Assembly: GCF_023264675.1 (NCBI RefSeq)
Contig: NZ_JAHFVG010000002.1
Coordinates: forward strand, 124,001 to 188,000
Direction: 5' to 3'
Length of the DNA stretch: 64,000 nucleotides
From: Rhodococcus sp. (in: high G+C Gram-positive bacteria)
Lineage (GTDB): Bacteria; Actinomycetota; Actinomycetes; Mycobacteriales; Mycobacteriaceae
Below the pieces are notes generated by a model. It was not told the origin of the DNA. It saw only the letters and a list, made by a program, of their open reading frames with translations, and did no database searches. Positions within the stretch are counted from its first letter, which is position 1. Each line of letters opens with the position of its first letter. A program made the translations under genes and the position numbers. Shown one piece after another: positions 63,030 through 64,000 of the stretch.

Positions 63030-64000
63030 ATGCCCATACGTTCCACATCGTTGAAGAAGCTGGGATTTCTCACGATCGGGCTGTTCGACGAGCATCGTCC
63101 AGGCCTCGGCCACGAGTCGACGCTCGAGATCATCGAGCTCGGTGAGCGATTGGGATTCGACAGTGCCTGGCTGCGGCACCGGCATCTGCAATTCGGGATA
63201 TCGTCACCGATCGCAGTGATGGCCGCGGCGTCACAACGAACGAAGAGAATTGCGCTGGGAACGGCGGTGACTCCGCTGGGATGGGAGAACCCGCTTCGGC
63301 TAGCCGAAGACCTGGGAACGGTCGACGTGCTCTCCGGTGGACGGATCAATCCGGGTGTCAGCGTCGGACCTCCGATGCAGTACGACCGGGTCAAGGGAAG
63401 CTTGTACCCCGACACTGCCGATGCCGAGGACTTCGGTTACGAGCGCGTCGAGCGCTTGCTACGTCTGGTCGAGGGGCAACCCGCCTCGGACTGGAGCGGA
63501 ACGGTTGGCATCGAACAGTTTTCGGATCGAGTTCAGCCGCACTCGCCGGGGCTTCGTGGCCGCATGTGGTACGGGGGCGCCAGCCTGCGTTCGGCACAAT
63601 GGGCAGGCGAGGCCGCCATGAACCTCCTCGTCAGCAGCGTCGTCAAGGCCGAGGAGGCCGAAGACTTCGACGCCATCCAGCTCTCCCATATCGAGAGATT
63701 CCGTGAACATCACCCCGATGGGGCTTCGGCACGGGTCTCGCAGGGGCTGGTGGTGATTCCTACCGATTCGGCGTCGGAATCACAGAAGCAGAAATATCGC
63801 GACTATGCGAACAGCAGGTTGCCCCGCACGCTCGAACCGCAGGGCCCGGCGCGGATGATGTTCGCTTCCGATCTGGTGGGGACCGCCGAGGAGATTGCCG
63901 ACCGGCTGTATTCGAATCTGTCGTTCCAACAGGTCGACGAGGTCGCATTCGCGCTGCCGTTCAGCTTCGAACACGAGGACTACATCCAGATTCTGACCGA
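63030..64000 (+). CDS. LLM-class flavin-dependent oxidoreductase, 3'-truncated by window edge
   Basis: An open frame from ATG 63030 to the window end (323 codons), with AGGGGGAGA upstream. It starts MPIRSTSLKKLGFLTIGLFD and has the bacterial-luciferase-like pattern: STLEIIELGERLGFDSAWLRHRH, AAASQRTKRIALGTAVTPLGWENPLRLAEDLGTVDVLSGGR and a C-terminal MMFASDLVGTAEEIADRL. These are FMN- or F420-dependent monooxygenases or reductases. The stop codon lies outside the window. Confidence 0.85.
   Translation, partial: MPIRSTSLKKLGFLTIGLFDEHRPGLGHESTLEIIELGERLGFDSAWLRHRHLQFGISSPIAVMAAASQRTKRIALGTAVTPLGWENPLRLAEDLGTVDVLSGGRINPGVSVGPPMQYDRVKGSLYPDTADAEDFGYERVERLLRLVEGQPASDWSGTVGIEQFSDRVQPHSPGLRGRMWYGGASLRSAQWAGEAAMNLLVSSVVKAEEAEDFDAIQLSHIERFREHHPDGASARVSQGLVVIPTDSASESQKQKYRDYANSRLPRTLEPQGPARMMFASDLVGTAEEIADRLYSNLSFQQVDEVAFALPFSFEHEDYIQILT

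Overview
The window comes from a high-GC actinomycete of the order Mycobacteriales, most likely Rhodococcus or a close relative. I base this on gene content: a carboxylic acid reductase, DUF222/HNH 13E12-type repeat protein behind a LexA box, ANTAR regulator, secreted CAL-A-like lipase, butyrolactone-receptor-type TetR, and frequent GTG/TTG starts with ATGA-type overlaps. It is ordinary, densely packed chromosome, with no CRISPR array, rRNA, tRNA or intact mobile element seen. A partial pdxK enters at the left edge and a partial LLM-class flavin oxidoreductase leaves at the right edge.

Layout. 1-8.1 kb: pdxK end, GAF-ANTAR regulator, gabTD (GABA catabolism) with a divergent PucR regulator, then a tartrate/D-malate-type dehydrogenase and a D-2-hydroxyacid dehydrogenase with a divergent LysR. 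9.2-15.0 kb: six tightly coupled genes forming a mycosporine-like amino acid (MAA, UV sunscreen) cluster: a HAD-fold protein that has lost its catalytic aspartates, mysA (demethyl-4-deoxygadusol synthase), mysB (O-methyltransferase), mysC (ATP-grasp), mysD (D-Ala-D-Ala-ligase-like) and a TauD-type 2-oxoglutarate dioxygenase. 15.1-19.9 kb: an AcoR/MimR-type activator divergent from an operon (amidohydrolase, DUF59, zinc alcohol dehydrogenase, ABM protein) resembling the accessory half of propane/acetone monooxygenase clusters, but with no monooxygenase. 20-28.7 kb: glycosyltransferase, AurF-like diiron oxygenase with a ferredoxin/FprB-type reductase, carboxylic acid reductase, and a Tat-exported DAPG-hydrolase-like protein. 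28.7-35.9 kb: TetR, hotdog protein, idi, ScbR-type TetR, acyl-CoA dehydrogenase, glgX, a small protein and an ElaA-type acetyltransferase.

36.0-43.5 kb is a glycan island: four overlapping glycosyltransferases on the minus strand and, divergently, a WcbI-type protein plus two more glycosyltransferases. 43.5-50.8 kb holds a sugar-type isomerase/Gfo-Idh pair with a LacI regulator, then LysR, an FdhF/YdeP-type molybdoenzyme and TetR. 50.9-57.0 kb contains a secreted lipase, an NAD-dependent epimerase, and a decayed zone: a GNAT remnant, a LexA-controlled DUF222-HNH gene and an IS110 transposase remnant beside an acetyltransferase gene. 57.2-64.0 kb holds a degenerate EAL-DICT protein, DinB protein, a 34-bp tandem repeat in front of a sirtuin, an FAD oxidoreductase/membrane protein pair, a second Gfo/Idh enzyme and the partial flavin oxidoreductase.

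The strongest candidate for something little described is the MAA cluster. Its core is recognisable down to the three residues that separate deoxygadusol synthase from valiolone synthase. It is bracketed by two unusual proteins: a HAD-like pseudo-phosphatase at the start and a TauD-family dioxygenase at the end, where the known palythine-forming enzyme MysH is of a different (PhyH) family.
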